Position numbers and translations under genes: made by a program. From the NCBI GenBank assembly GCA_019359075.1, contig JAHHIB010000075.1, positions 1 through 44,168 on the forward strand: 44,168 nt of DNA. The letters run 5' to 3'. Positions within the stretch are counted from its first letter, which is position 1, and every line of letters starts with the position of its first letter. Below are positions 44,053 through 44,168 of the stretch, piece by piece. The stretch is from Kalymmatonema hyalinum WJT4-NPBG1. Its GTDB lineage: Bacteria > Cyanobacteriota > Cyanobacteriia > Cyanobacteriales > Nostocaceae. The notes beneath the pieces are model-generated. The model worked only from the letters and a program-made list of their open reading frames with translations. It had not been told where the DNA came from and made no database searches.

Positions 44053-44168
44053 CCCAGGTCTAAAGACGCTGGGCTTCTAGCCTAAGTCCAAGGACAGTAG
44101 TTGACCCGACTAAGTACCTCGTGTACTACGTTATTGGCAAGTGTTCAAGTTCCTACCTACAGATGCGA
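44053..44168 (-). mobile_element. Probable right end of an IS200/IS605-type tnpB element (partial)
   Basis: On the minus strand, the frame entering from the window edge reads ASVGRNLNTC and stops at 44130, which resembles the C-terminal end of TnpB proteins (ASxGxxLNACG). About 55 nt further lies a hairpin, CCCAGGTC (44053-44060) with GACGCTGGG (44065-44073, one bulged G). It is like the subterminal hairpin at IS605-family right ends. In such elements the tnpB 3' end overlaps the guide RNA. Only about a dozen codons are visible, so the call is tentative; the gene itself would lie to the right. Confidence 0.4.

Overview
The window reads as chromosome of a filamentous, probably Nostocales-type cyanobacterium. 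The evidence is the frequent octamer GCGATCGC (HIP1), heptameric short tandem repeats (STRRs) at several gene borders, GC-rich dispersed repeats built on HIP1-like words, and genes of cyanobacterial type: the TreS-maltokinase fusion, SLH protein, HTH-NACHT NTPase and a DUF3155-like protein. The genus cannot be fixed by eye. No rRNA, tRNA or CRISPR array was seen.

Region 1 (1-5.7 kb) holds a secreted GDSL esterase, a shrunken IS66-family element with matching 17-bp inverted repeats lying against a decayed coding sequence, a DUF4126-type membrane protein, a pentapeptide-repeat protein, a DUF4383-like membrane protein and a membrane-anchored M28 peptidase. Region 2 (5.9-15.2 kb) is a surface-polysaccharide locus. 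On the minus strand are a GT2 glycosyltransferase, a hexapeptide acetyltransferase, a methyltransferase with a helix-turn-helix-like N-terminus and an orphan ParB-like protein. On the plus strand are a Wzm/Wzt exporter, whose ATPase carries a glycan-binding-type tail, and a GT4 glycosyltransferase. A 1-kb AT-rich divergent region with a clear dyad separates the two arms.

Region 3 (15.5-21.4 kb) holds a YflT-like stress protein, a large TreS-maltokinase fusion and a secreted Gly/Thr tandem-repeat protein with a WGxxG-type C-terminal anchor. A dyad upstream of treS closely matches one beside the GT2 start codon. Region 4 (21.8-28.2 kb) looks like one envelope-stress module: a DesK/NarL-type two-component pair divergent from a Spy/CpxP-like periplasmic protein and a MacA-MacB-like exporter (adaptor, permease, separate ATPase). 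The divergent spacer contains overlapping alternative hairpins.

Region 5 (28.3-37.8 kb) holds a two-partner-secretion exoprotein, SbcC, a small membrane protein and an HTH-NACHT STAND NTPase that resembles bacterial NLR-like defence proteins. Region 6 (38.5-43.4 kb) holds two exported paralogues sharing a TrbI/VirB10-like module, one of them with SLH repeats, then a histidine kinase and a small basic protein. The right edge looks like the 3' end of an IS200/IS605-type tnpB element.

The overall theme is the cell surface and stress: polysaccharide synthesis and export, trehalose/maltose-1-phosphate metabolism, S-layer and secreted adhesin-like proteins, envelope-stress signalling and one defence candidate. 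All functions come from motifs and family resemblance read by eye; no database search was run.
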